Shown here: one piece after another, positions 8,003-14,680 of the stretch
How the letters are laid out: each line of letters starts with the position of its first letter
Position numbering within the stretch: position 1 is the stretch's first letter
Assembly: GCA_937915925.1 (NCBI GenBank)
Contig: CALGGM010000207.1
Coordinates: 1 to 28,426 of the forward strand
Origin: an uncultured Clostridia bacterium
Lineage (GTDB): Bacteria > Bacillota > Clostridia > Christensenellales > CAG-138
DNA: 28,426 nucleotides
Direction of reading: 5' to 3'
Program-made: the position numbers and the translations under genes
The notes under the pieces: model-generated
What the model was told of the DNA's origin: nothing
Seen by the model: only the letters and a program-made list of their open reading frames with translations
Database searches by the model: none

Positions 8003-8079
8003 ATGAATTGCGGCATAGCCGCATGAATTGGCTTCGCCATGAATTGCCTGTCGGCATGAATTGGCTGCGCCGTGAATCC
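8003..8079 (+). repeat. Array of ATGAATTG units separated by mini-hairpins
   Basis: ATGAATTG starts at 8003, 8023, 8039 and 8056, with a degenerate GTGAATCC at 8072, a spacing of 16-20 nt. Between the units lie tiny inverted repeats that differ in sequence but keep pairing: GCGGC-ATA-GCCGC, GGC-TTC-GCC, GCC-TGTC-GGC and GGC-TGC-GCC. Paired arms that change together suggest selection for structure. Confidence 0.8.
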
Positions 8080-8137
8080 ACTTCGTTACAGCGGTAGATC
8101 GCGCGACGACGCAAGCGCCGTCTATCGCGTACCATGC
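8078..8137 (-). repeat. Dispersed repeat module M1, copy 1 (reverse)
   Basis: This 60-nt stretch is close to 90% identical by eye to the reverse complement of 12725-12785. It has an internal GC-rich hairpin (GACGGCGC/GCGCCGTC region), and its reverse complement ends in ACCGCTGTAACGAAG. Confidence 0.8.
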
Positions 8138-8165
8138 TTCGGCATGAAATGGTCTTTTTCCTGTA

Positions 8166-8186
8166 GGGGCGGATATCATCCGCCCC
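8166..8186. repeat. GGGGCGGAT inverted repeat (family B)
   Basis: GGGGCGGAT (8166-8174) and ATCCGCCCC (8178-8186) make a 9-bp stem with a 3-nt loop. Related copies occur at 9774-9792 and 28317-28340, each beside a CCCCTAC or GTAGGGG tag. Confidence 0.8.
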
Positions 8187-8288
8187 GCCAAAACAGCGGA
8201 ACGGGAAGATGATATCTTCCCCCAGCGTGTTAAAACGGCGTCTTTTAATATATAGTTGCAATTTGAGACAAAACCCGCGCAAAGGCTC

Positions 8289-8317
8289 TTGCCACCGGCG
8301 GATTCCTCGGTTATAAT
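8289..8317 (+). promoter_or_regulatory. Promoter of the MATE gene
   Basis: TTGCCA (8289-8294), a 17-nt spacer and TATAAT (8312-8317) lie 32 nt before the start codon. Confidence 0.75.
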
Positions 8318-8349
8318 TTCCGTTGGAAAATCGATCGAGGGAATACGGT

Positions 8350-9735
8350 ATGGCGCAAACAAAGCAGTTTTTCAAGCCGCAGTCGTCGCGGCTTTTGACC
8401 GAAGGCAAGCCCTGGAAAGTGCTTGTCTCCTTTGCCGCGCCGATCTTTTTAAGCCAGCTCTTTCAGCAGCTGTACAACACCGCGGACTCGTGGATCGTCG
8501 GAAACTTTCTCGGCAAGGAGGCGTTGGCGGCGGTCAACTCCTCCGGCAGCCTCATCTACCTGCTCATCAGCTTCTTTGTCGGCGCATCGATGGGCGCGGG
8601 CGTCGTGATCTCGCGTTATTTCGGCGCGGGCGATCCGGAGCGCGTGTCCCGCGCGGTGCACACCAACACGGTCTTTTCGCTGATCCTCGGCGTGATTCTG
8701 TCGGTGTTCGGCGTTTTGATGACCCCGCAGATCCTGCGCTGGATGGGCGTGCCGGACGACGTTCTCCCGAGCGCGACGGCGTACCTGCGCTATTATTTTC
8801 TCGGCTCCGTGCCGGTCGTGATGTACAACACGTTCAAGGGCGTCATGAACGCGGTTGGCGACAGCAAGCGCCCGCTGTATTATCTGATCTTTTCCTCGCT
8901 TTTAAACGTCGCGCTCGACTTCCTGTTCGTCGGCGTGCTGCATCTCGGCGTCGAGTGGGCGGCGATCGCGACCGTCATCTCGCAGGCGGCAAGCGCCGTG
9001 CTGTGCCTTCGTCAGCTCACGCGCAAGGGGACCGTGTACTGTCTCGAATGGAAAAAGCTCAGAATGGATCTGCAGAGTCTGAAACAGATCGTCAAGTACG
9101 GCATTCCCACCGGCGTGCAGAACTCGGTCATCGGCTTTGCGAACGTGCTCGTGCAGACGAACATCAACAGCTTCGGCGCGATCGCGATGGCGGCGTGCGG
9201 CGCTTACTCGCGCATCGAGGGCTTTGTGTTCCTGCCGATCATGAGCTTCTCGATGGCGCTCACCAGCTACATCGGGCAGAACCTCGGCGCGGGCGAATAC
9301 CAGCGCGCCAAGGACGGCGCGCGCTTCGGCATCCTGGCGTCCGTGATCATGGCGGAGCTGATCGGCGTCGTCGTGTTCTTCTTCGGCGGGTTCTTCATCT
9401 CGACCTTCATCAACAACGAGGATCCCTCGGCGATGGCGGAGATCATCGCGATCGGCTCACAGCAGTTCCGATTGGAGGCGCTGTTCTATTTCCTGCTTGC
9501 GTTCTCGCACGCGGTCGCAGGCATCTGCCGCGGCGCGGGCAAGGCGATCGTGCCGATGCTGATCATGCTGATCGTTTGGTGCGTGATCCGCATCATCTAT
9601 ATCACGGTCGCCATGCGCATTTCGCACAACATCCTGCTGCTCTTCGCCGCGTACCCGCTGACGTGGTTCATCAGCTCGGTCATCTATTTCATCTATTACA
9701 AAAAATCCGACTGGATCCACGGGTTCGAATCGTAA
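8350..9735 (+). CDS. MATE family efflux transporter
   Basis: The product is 461 residues with about twelve hydrophobic segments, the usual size and layout of the multidrug and toxin extrusion family, which export organic cations and drugs in exchange for Na+ or H+. The N-terminal half has the family-typical run PIFLSQLFQQLYNTADSWIVGNFLG and a GAGVVISRYFGAGD segment. The second half repeats the pattern with IPTGVQNSVIGFANVLVQTNIN and TSYIGQNLGAGE. ATG 8350 is chosen because GAGGGAA lies at 8337-8343; an in-frame TTG at 8323 is less likely. It has its own promoter and stands alone, flanked on both sides by repeat regions. The substrate is unknown. Confidence 0.93.
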   Translation: MAQTKQFFKPQSSRLLTEGKPWKVLVSFAAPIFLSQLFQQLYNTADSWIVGNFLGKEALAAVNSSGSLIYLLISFFVGASMGAGVVISRYFGAGDPERVSRAVHTNTVFSLILGVILSVFGVLMTPQILRWMGVPDDVLPSATAYLRYYFLGSVPVVMYNTFKGVMNAVGDSKRPLYYLIFSSLLNVALDFLFVGVLHLGVEWAAIATVISQAASAVLCLRQLTRKGTVYCLEWKKLRMDLQSLKQIVKYGIPTGVQNSVIGFANVLVQTNINSFGAIAMAACGAYSRIEGFVFLPIMSFSMALTSYIGQNLGAGEYQRAKDGARFGILASVIMAELIGVVVFFFGGFFISTFINNEDPSAMAEIIAIGSQQFRLEALFYFLLAFSHAVAGICRGAGKAIVPMLIMLIVWCVIRIIYITVAMRISHNILLLFAAYPLTWFISSVIYFIYYKKSDWIHGFES

Positions 9736-9773
9736 GCGCATAGCTGTGCCTTCCCCTATTTCGTCTTTACAGC

Positions 9774-9792
9774 GGGCGGATACGATCCGCCC
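9774..9792. repeat. GGGCGGAT inverted repeat (family B)
   Basis: GGGCGGAT (9774-9781) and ATCCGCCC (9785-9792) form an 8-bp stem with a 3-nt loop, followed by CTACGGG. It is in opposite orientation to the copy at 8166-8186. Confidence 0.75.
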
Positions 9793-9830
9793 CTACGGGT
9801 AACATGATACCTTCCCTTGTCAGGGAAGAG

Positions 9831-9886
9831 ATGGCGACGCGCGAGTAACGCGCGACGGCACCGCTGTAACGAAGCGAAGCGGAGTG
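9831..9886 (+). repeat. Dispersed repeat module M2, copy 1
   Basis: This 56-nt stretch matches 23718-23773 at all but about six or seven positions. It shares the ending ACCGCTGTAACGAAG with module M1. Here it is free-standing, whereas the second copy sits inside a larger element. Confidence 0.8.
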
Positions 9887-9944
9887 TGATACGGCAGCCG
9901 AAGGCTGACGAAAGGGTAGTCTTTAGAATCACATGTCACTTTTT

Positions 9945-9973
9945 GGGTCGCCGAGGACGACGACCCCCTACGG
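9945..9973. repeat. GGGTCGCCGAGGACGACGACCC inverted repeat (family C)
   Basis: A GC-rich hairpin is followed by CCTACGG. A close relative with compensating arm changes lies at 28216-28243. Confidence 0.65.
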
Positions 9974-10006
9974 TCCGTTTTCTCAATCGTACTCGGCACA
10001 GCCAAT

Positions 10007-10058
10007 AGGCTTCTCCTCGAGGAGAAGCTGTCGCCGATAGGCGACTGATGAGGTGTCC
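10007..10058 (+). repeat. Short inverted-repeat element (family A)
   Basis: AGGCTTCTCCTCGAGGAGAAG forms one hairpin, followed by a second (GTCGCC/GGCGAC) and the tag TGATGAGGTGTC. The copy at 28141-28192 has the same two-hairpin layout. Confidence 0.75.
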
Positions 10059-10121
10059 TTCACCCTGCAGGAACGGCCGGCGGCCGTCCGTTTGTCGCTT
10101 TACTTTTCAAAACAACAACCA

Positions 10122-10152
10122 TAAAAATCAGGCTGCTCCAATGCGACAGCCT
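10122..10152 (-). terminator. Intrinsic terminator of the esterase-MscS operon
   Basis: On the minus strand AGGCTG (10152-10147) pairs with CAGCCT (10135-10130), followed by GATTTTTAT. It begins about 16 nt after the MscS stop codon. Confidence 0.65.
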
Positions 10153-10168
10153 GTTTCCGTTTATTCGA

Positions 10169-11014
10169 TCATTCCTTTACCGGCACGTTCACGACGTTTA
10201 CGTAGTTGTACGGGATCTCGATGTTGTTTGCGTTCAGCGCGTTGCGGACGCGCGTGTTGACGTCGTTGATGACGTCCTCCGGCGCGTACTTTTTCTCGAA
10301 ATAGACCGTCGCCGCCAGGATCAGCGCGCTGTCGGCAAACGCGATAAAGTACACCGGACTGTAGCAGGCTAAGCCGTTTTCGTCCGTTTTGCCCGGCAGC
10401 GAGTATTCGCTCTCCTCGATCGCGCGGGCGATCACGCGCTTCGCCAGCTCGGTGTCGGTGTCGTAGCTGACCGAAAAGCGGAACTGCGCGGACTGCTGTG
10501 CGCTTTCGTAGCTGAAATTGTTGAGCTGCTGTGCGTTCAGCTTGCTGTTCGGGATCACGATGCGCAGCGTGTCCAGTCCGATCAGAACGACGTGCCGCAA
10601 CGTAATGTTCTCCACGACGCCCGCCGTGCCGTCCTCGAGCACGATGCGGTCCCCGATCTCAAACGGCTTATAGATGCTGATCATCAGCCCGGCGAGAATG
10701 TCCTTGATGACGTCCTGCGCCGCGAACGCGAGCACCGCGCTGATGATCGCCGTGCCGCCGAAGATCGTCTGCCACACCGTCTGCGCCCCGCTGAACACCG
10801 AGACCGCAAGCACGACGCACGCGATGATGATCACCGCCGCGTTGATCTTCTCGAAAAACGCGAGATGAATGCCCTTGTGCTTTTGCTGGATCTTCTGAAA
10901 AACGCGCTTATTGAGCCTGACCGCGCCCCATGCGACGAGCAGAAAACATACGCCGATCAAGATCCAGATGGGGATCTTCCAACCGATCTCCAGATTACGA
11001 AACCATTCTATCAT
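10169..11014 (-). CDS. MscS family small-conductance mechanosensitive channel
   Basis: The product is 281 residues, about the size of E. coli MscS, and should open under membrane tension to release solutes during osmotic downshock. Three membrane segments are visible near residues 14-33, 55-76 and 85-112. The pore-lining third helix is Gly/Ala-rich (GGTAIISAVLAFAAQDVIKD). The beta domain follows with YKPFEIGDRI (115-124) and IPNSKL (154-159), both typical of the family, then the C-terminal alpha/beta vestibule. ATG 11014 is chosen because GGAGG lies 5 nt upstream; a TTG four codons earlier is possible. It is the last gene of a three-gene operon, 16 nt after the MmcQ-like gene. Confidence 0.92.
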   Translation of the reverse strand: MIEWFRNLEIGWKIPIWILIGVCFLLVAWGAVRLNKRVFQKIQQKHKGIHLAFFEKINAAVIIIACVVLAVSVFSGAQTVWQTIFGGTAIISAVLAFAAQDVIKDILAGLMISIYKPFEIGDRIVLEDGTAGVVENITLRHVVLIGLDTLRIVIPNSKLNAQQLNNFSYESAQQSAQFRFSVSYDTDTELAKRVIARAIEESEYSLPGKTDENGLACYSPVYFIAFADSALILAATVYFEKKYAPEDVINDVNTRVRNALNANNIEIPYNYVNVVNVPVKE

Positions 11015-11030
11015 ATCATCCTCCAAATTC

Positions 11031-11774
11031 TTACCGTTTCAGCGCTTCGGACAGCGCGTGCGGAACGCCCCGCGGTCCGCGTACCGTGTAGACGCCGAAC
11101 GATTCCGAAAGCGTTGCAAGCGTGAACAGATCGCGCGGATAGCGTTTTTTAAGTCGAATGCGCATCAGCGCGGGGATCGAAATCGACGCGTCGGCGAAGC
11201 TGCACGGAATGTCCGTTTTCGTGACCTTGCAGCAAAACAGGATCGCCGAGACCGGCGCCGCCACGTACATGTACACCGTGTCCCCCGTCTTGATGCCGCG
11301 TCCCTGCTTCCAATCGATCTCGTCCGCGAGCTCGAACGCGCCCTCGATGTCGTAATACTTCGGGTTCGCCGGGATCAGCCATTCCTTCGGCGCACGGTCC
11401 TGCTCGCGCCGACGCTTCGACGCGGTCGCGCGGAAGCTCACGTCGATCGCCATGCAGATCTCCGCAAACGGCACCGTGCCGTCCAGCAGGATCGAGATCC
11501 AGTTTCCGCTCTGGTGATAGCCCTTAAAAAAGCCTTCTCGCTGCATCAGCATGTCGGCAAACACCGCATTGTCCACCTTGATGTTCACGACGTCGACGCG
11601 CTCGTGTCCGGATAGCCCCAGCCGATCGCGCGGCACGTCCATCACGAGCGCGAACCACTTGCGGTTGTCCGTATGCCGCAGAACCGGGTACTGCGGAAAG
11701 GACGGGAACGGATGATCCGGCTCCACGCCGTACCGTTCCTTTACATATGCAAACAGTTGTTCACGGTATGTCAT
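11031..11774 (-). CDS. MmcQ/YjbR domain protein with a PUA/EVE-like C-terminal domain
   Basis: The product is 247 residues. Residues 1 to about 115 match the MmcQ/YjbR (CyaY-like fold) family: RKWFALVMDVPRDRLGL, a VDVVNIKVDN strand and GYHQSGNWISILLDGTVP. Residues about 135-245 look like an EVE/PUA-like domain, with PKYYDIEGAFELADEIDWKQ and GDTVYMYVAAPVSAILF. PUA-like and EVE domains bind modified bases or RNA, and YjbR-type domains are described as DNA-binding-like, so a nucleic-acid role is possible but unproven. It starts at ATG 11774, 9 nt after the esterase stop, and its AAGGAG ribosome site overlaps that stop, indicating coupled translation. Confidence 0.82.
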   Translation of the reverse strand: MTYREQLFAYVKERYGVEPDHPFPSFPQYPVLRHTDNRKWFALVMDVPRDRLGLSGHERVDVVNIKVDNAVFADMLMQREGFFKGYHQSGNWISILLDGTVPFAEICMAIDVSFRATASKRRREQDRAPKEWLIPANPKYYDIEGAFELADEIDWKQGRGIKTGDTVYMYVAAPVSAILFCCKVTKTDIPCSFADASISIPALMRIRLKKRYPRDLFTLATLSESFGVYTVRGPRGVPHALSEALKR

Positions 11775-11783
11775 CGCTGCTCC

Positions 11784-12461
11784 TTATTGCAGGATCGCCG
11801 AAACGCCCCTCGCGCTTCGACCGATCGCATCGTTAAAATGATTGCCGGGGTTCAGCTCCCATGTCACGCGCACACCGCCGTCGGAAAACAGCTTTGCGAC
11901 CGCCTCCGTATTCTCCTGCACCGTGCGAAGGATCGGATTGCGCGTCCTCGCCTCCCGATCGCCGAGCGACAGATAGACCGTCTCGGGGCGTTTCACGGGC
12001 GCGTGCGTTTGGATAAACGGCAGCAGCCTCGGGTACCAGAGCGAACCGGACATGCTCGCCGCGCGGTCGAACGCGTCGCACCGATACGGCGCGTACAGCG
12101 CGAACAGCCCCGCAAGCGAGTACCCCGCGATCGCCGAGAACGCCGGCGTGCCGCGGATCTCCTCATATGCCTTTGGAAGAATGTCCTCGGTTACCCGTTT
12201 CAGAAATGCATCCGCGCCGCCCGTATACGGCTCCTCGCCGGAGAAGATCGGTTCGCACGCCCACGGGGTCAGATCGCGTTCCCACTTGATATCTGATACG
12301 GTCAGAAGATTGCAGTCCGGCGCGCCGACGCCTTGCAGCGCCGCATAAAGATCGCTGCCGTCGCCCTCGAACGCGTTCCACAACACGAGCGGGCGGTCCT
12401 GCGCTGCGCACCGAAGCAGCGTGCAGCTCCATTCCCCCTCGGTCCATCTGATCGCGTTCAT
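11784..12461 (-). CDS. Alpha/beta-hydrolase, esterase D / enterochelin-esterase-like
   Basis: The product is 225 residues with the layout of a small serine esterase. The nucleophile elbow is GYSLAG (113-118, Ser115). Asp168 in SLGDRE and His208 in PGNHF are the likely remaining triad members. The family cleaves esters such as siderophores, S-formylglutathione or sugar esters; the substrate cannot be read from sequence. No signal peptide is seen, so it is cytoplasmic. ATG 12461 follows a GGGGAG ribosome site. It is the first gene of a minus-strand operon with the MmcQ-like and MscS genes, and a promoter lies just upstream. Confidence 0.82.
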   Translation of the reverse strand: MNAIRWTEGEWSCTLLRCAAQDRPLVLWNAFEGDGSDLYAALQGVGAPDCNLLTVSDIKWERDLTPWACEPIFSGEEPYTGGADAFLKRVTEDILPKAYEEIRGTPAFSAIAGYSLAGLFALYAPYRCDAFDRAASMSGSLWYPRLLPFIQTHAPVKRPETVYLSLGDREARTRNPILRTVQENTEAVAKLFSDGGVRVTWELNPGNHFNDAIGRSARGVSAILQ

Positions 12462-12496
12462 AGGCTTCTCCCCATTCTCCGAAATTCGACAAATCC

Positions 12497-12524
12497 ATTA
12501 TACCGTTTTTCCGGAAGAAATCAA
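12497..12524 (-). promoter_or_regulatory. Promoter of the esterase-MmcQ-MscS operon
   Basis: On the minus strand TTGATT (12524-12519), a 16-nt spacer and TATAAT (12502-12497) lie about 35 nt before the esterase start. Confidence 0.75.
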
Positions 12525-12634
12525 TATTAAAACTTTTCTTGGCTTGTCTGCAGCGGCTTTTGCCTGCGGAGCAGGCTGTTGATAAGGGAAGTTTTCCCTT
12601 TTTATGTCTTGGCTCCCCTGTGTAAGGGGAGCTC

Positions 12635-12684
12635 AGCGTGTCAAAAAACCTTTTGACACGCTGATCAGGCTGTTGATAAGGGAG
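12635..12684 (+). repeat. Family D repeat with 12-bp hairpin
   Basis: AGCGTGTCAAAA (12635-12646) and TTTTGACACGCT (12651-12662) pair perfectly around AACC, followed by a CAGGCTGTTGATAAGGG tag. A second copy lies at 21863-21907. Confidence 0.8.
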
Positions 12685-12687
12685 TCA

Positions 12688-12911
12688 GAATTCGCGTTTT
12701 CGCGACGGAGCTATACTGGAGTATGCATGGTACGCGGTAGACGGCGCTTTGCGCCGTCGCGCGATCTACCTATGTAACGAAGTGGACTGAGCGGAAACGC
12801 GGATAGTTTGCAGCGAAATAATAGAAAGAAAGGGCGCTTCTGCGCCCTTTCATCCTGCAAGTATTCATTTGAATCATCTCGCCGCAAACGGTCTGACCCC
12901 TTTTGCGACAG
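12688..12911 (+). repeat. Element E, copy 1 (about 224 bp, RNA-like repeat)
   Basis: It is strongly similar to 23671-23897 over its whole length except for a swapped core. The conserved left end reads GAATTCGCGTTTTCGCG and can pair with GCGGAAACGCGGAT to the right of the core. Next comes a small ATACT-GG-AGTAT hairpin, then module M1 (12725-12785). The right part carries an AAAGGGCGC/GCGCCCTTT hairpin and ends in GGTCTGACCCCTTTTGCGACAG. No open frame is shared between the copies, so it is a non-coding mobile or structured RNA-type element. Confidence 0.8.
12725..12785 (+). repeat. Dispersed repeat module M1, copy 2 (inside element E)
   Basis: It is nearly identical to the reverse complement of 8078-8137. 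It occupies the variable core of element E copy 1, where copy 2 carries module M2 instead. Confidence 0.8.
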
Positions 12912-12966
12912 CCTTGGCTCCCCTGTGTAAGGGGAGCTGTCGAGGCTTGCCGAGACTGAGGGGTTG
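12912..12966 (+). repeat. Family A short inverted-repeat element
   Basis: GGCTCCCCTGTGTAAGGGGAGC is followed by a GTC..GAC-type hairpin and the tag TGAGGGGTTG. The same layout appears at 16954-17005 (reversed) and 28258-28310. Confidence 0.8.
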
Positions 12967-12988
12967 TAAAGTGAGCGTCTATGTATAA

Positions 12989-13045
12989 CAACCCTTCCGT
13001 CTGCCTTCGGCATCCACCTCCCCTTGCACAGGGGAGGCAAGGGCT
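12989..13045 (-). repeat. Family A short inverted-repeat element (reverse)
   Basis: This is the same two-hairpin layout as 12912-12966 in the opposite orientation, with the arm variant CCTCCCCTTGCACAGGGGAGG. The two copies face each other across about 20 nt. Confidence 0.75.
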
Positions 13046-13115
13046 CGCGTGACGACAATGTTGAAACGGCGGAAATCGGAGCAGTAAAGAAGCACGGATC
13101 TTTTTCGACAACCTG

Positions 13116-13150
13116 CGAAAAACTTTTTTCTCTTTAATTTTCGTTTTAGG
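13116..13150 (+). promoter_or_regulatory. Candidate response-regulator box upstream of the polyphosphate operon
   Basis: This segment begins CGAAAAACTTTTTTCTCTTTA and ends TTCGTTTTAGG. It aligns with 19125-19157 in front of the glycosidase and two-component genes with only small gaps. It contains TTTAAT (13133-13138) and TTTAGG (13145-13150), spaced roughly one helical turn, as for OmpR-family sites. Confidence 0.6.
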
Positions 13151-13159
13151 TAGCGCAGC

Positions 13160-13165
13160 TATACT
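13160..13165 (+). promoter_or_regulatory. -10 element of the polyphosphate operon
   Basis: TATACT lies 9 nt after the shared box. No good -35 is seen at the expected place, and the box covers that position, which fits an activator-dependent promoter. The start codon is 47 nt further on. Confidence 0.5.
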
Positions 13166-13211
13166 GTGTGCAGACGGTGAGAGAACCGTCCGAAGAAATG
13201 AGGTGAACGAT

Positions 13212-13916
13212 ATGACAAACCAACCGATCGTTACGATGCAGCGAAGCGAGCTGAAATACATTCTCACGAAGGCTCAGAACGAGCTTCTGATTGAGCGTCT
13301 TATTGGACACATGGAGCCGGACGCCTATGGGCTCACCACGATCGCGTCGCTCTATTACGACACGCCGGACTATCGCCTGATCCGCGCGTCGATCGAAAAG
13401 CCCGCGTACAAGGAAAAGCTGCGGCTTCGCTCCTACGGACCCGCGACGAACGGCTCTCCGGTGTTTTTGGAGCTCAAGCGCAAGGCGGACGGCATCGTCT
13501 ACAAAAGGCGCATCGTGACGTCGATCCCTCAGGCGCAGGCGTTCGTCTCCGGCAAAGCGCCGCTGTCCGGGGACGGACAGATCGAGCGCGAGCTTACATA
13601 TTTTCGCGACTATTACGGCTCGCTCGTGCCGACCTGCATGATCCTGTACGACCGCATCGCGTATTATGAGCCGAACGGCGATCTGCGTCTGACGGTCGAC
13701 CGGCGTCCGCGATACTGCACCGACGATTTCTCGTTCCGCAACCTCGACCGCGGCATACCGCTTCTGCATCCGGGTGAGACGATCTTAGAACTCAAGGTGC
13801 AGGACACGATCCCGCTTTGGCTTCTCAGAATCCTGTCCGACGGCGGCATCCGCCGCGGAAGCATCTCGAAGTACGGCGAAGCATACGAACGCCAACTTCG
13901 TAAACAAGCAATGTAA
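13212..13916 (+). CDS. VTC-domain polyphosphate polymerase-like protein
   Basis: The product is 234 residues and is essentially one VTC domain, the catalytic tunnel fold that in yeast Vtc4 makes polyphosphate from ATP. Signature residues are present: R-x-E-x-K-Y (11-16), YYDTPDY (48-54), KLRLRSYG (69-76), ELKRK (87-91) with KRR (98-100), and the late acidic/basic strand LELKV (192-196), then SKYG (219-222). These supply the basic tunnel lining and the acidic metal site. No SPX domain or membrane segment is present, so membrane attachment presumably comes from the DUF4956 protein encoded 21 nt downstream. ATG 13212 is preferred over GTG 13203 because GAGGTG is correctly spaced. Confidence 0.9.
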   Translation: MTNQPIVTMQRSELKYILTKAQNELLIERLIGHMEPDAYGLTTIASLYYDTPDYRLIRASIEKPAYKEKLRLRSYGPATNGSPVFLELKRKADGIVYKRRIVTSIPQAQAFVSGKAPLSGDGQIERELTYFRDYYGSLVPTCMILYDRIAYYEPNGDLRLTVDRRPRYCTDDFSFRNLDRGIPLLHPGETILELKVQDTIPLWLLRILSDGGIRRGSISKYGEAYERQLRKQAM

Positions 13917-13937
13917 CCGAGAAAGGAGAACACCGCT

Positions 13938-14609
13938 ATGTTTGATTCTATCTATTCCTCCACCGTGACCGCACCGCAATTCTTTTTGATGGCAGGCGTC
14001 GCCGTACTGACCGGCGCACTGTACGCGTGGATCATGTCGCGCCGCGTGCGCTCCACCAAGCGCTTCTTCATCGTCATCTGTCTGCTCCCGTTCGTGGTGG
14101 GTTCGGTCATCACGTTCGTGAACGGCAACATCGGCGCAGGCGTCGCGATCGGCGGCGCGTTCGGACTGATCCGCTTCCGCTCGGCGCAGGGCTCCGCGGA
14201 CGAGATCGCCGCGATCCTGATCGCCATGGGCGCGGGCATCGCGTACGGCATGGGCTACCTTGCCTACGGCGTGATCATCCTTCTGGCGCTCGCGTGCCTG
14301 TACTTTTTGTTCGCCTCCCTGCCGCTGTTTGACAACCGCGGCCGCGCCGAGGAGAAGCTTTTGAAGGTCACGATCCCCGAGTCGCTCGAGTACGGCGACG
14401 TGTTCGACGACGCGTTCTCCCGCTATCTTCTGAAGGCGGAGCGCATCGGTGTCAAGACGACCGGCATGGGCTCGATGTTCCGGCTCTCGTACCTGATCCG
14501 CATGAAGGACCCGTCCGAGGAAAAGGCGTTCATCGACACGCTGCGCACCAAGAACGGGAATCTGGAAATCTCGATCCTTCCGTACAGCGAAGAAGCGACC
14601 CAGCTTTGA
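13938..14609 (+). CDS. DUF4956 membrane protein
   Basis: The product is 223 residues. The N-terminal 130 residues hold about four or five membrane segments, with a conserved-looking GNIGAGVAIGGAFGLIRFRSAQGSADE stretch between them that is characteristic of DUF4956. The C-terminal 80 residues form a soluble alpha/beta domain. DUF4956 has no proven function but is repeatedly found next to VTC-domain polymerases. The reasonable inference is a membrane partner that anchors the polymerase or passes its product across the membrane. AAAGGAG precedes ATG 13938, and the gene lies 21 nt after the polymerase gene. Confidence 0.88.
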   Translation: MFDSIYSSTVTAPQFFLMAGVAVLTGALYAWIMSRRVRSTKRFFIVICLLPFVVGSVITFVNGNIGAGVAIGGAFGLIRFRSAQGSADEIAAILIAMGAGIAYGMGYLAYGVIILLALACLYFLFASLPLFDNRGRAEEKLLKVTIPESLEYGDVFDDAFSRYLLKAERIGVKTTGMGSMFRLSYLIRMKDPSEEKAFIDTLRTKNGNLEISILPYSEEATQL

Positions 14610-14637
14610 TTTTAAGGTTCGCTGCAGAAGTATGTGT

Positions 14638-14643
14638 TATACT
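14638..14643 (+). promoter_or_regulatory. Possible internal -10 before the beta-helix lipoprotein gene
   Basis: TATACT lies 37 nt before the start codon, and a TTTTAAGGTTCG stretch just upstream (14609-14620) resembles part of the shared regulatory box. No clear -35 is present. It could be a secondary promoter within the operon. Confidence 0.3.
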
Positions 14644-14680
14644 GTTATTTGAACCGGCAATGCCTGAAAGGAAAACCGCT

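Larger units (their letters stand above)
7991..8288. repeat. Non-coding repeat mosaic between DUF362 and MATE genes
   Basis: No gene is supported here. The stretch holds a mini-hairpin array (8003-8079), a dispersed module in reverse orientation (8078-8137), a GGGGCGGAT inverted repeat (8166-8186) and about 75 nt of AT-rich sequence leading to the MATE promoter. Confidence 0.7.
9736..10168. repeat. Non-coding repeat mosaic after the MATE gene
   Basis: No gene is supported. From left to right it holds a family B inverted repeat (9774-9792), a CCTTCCCTTGTCAGGGAAG hairpin (about 9811-9829), module M2 (9831-9886), a CAGCCGAAGGCTG hairpin near 9896, a family C repeat (9945-9973), a family A repeat (10007-10058) and the terminator of the minus-strand operon. 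Confidence 0.7.
12525..13115. repeat. Long non-coding repeat mosaic before the polyphosphate polymerase gene
   Basis: No gene is supported in about 590 nt. It holds CAGGCTGTTGATAAGGGA twice (12567-12584 and 12666-12683), a family A hairpin (12608-12633), a family D hairpin (12635-12662), the roughly 224-nt element E (12688-12911) and two family A elements in opposite orientation (12912-12966 and 12989-13045). The density suggests a preferred insertion zone. Confidence 0.75.

Noticed and set aside
8003..8079. CRISPR-like array
   Set aside because: Units are only 8 nt, spacers are 8-12 nt and self-complementary, and no cas genes are present.
8256..9743. Long open frame in another phase over the MATE gene
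   Set aside because: The product is Arg-rich and low in hydrophobic order, a product of high GC in the alternate frame; the MATE frame has strong family features and a ribosome site.
12688..12911. Insertion sequence with transposase
   Set aside because: No coding frame is shared by the two copies and no flanking target duplications were clear, so at most it is a non-autonomous element.
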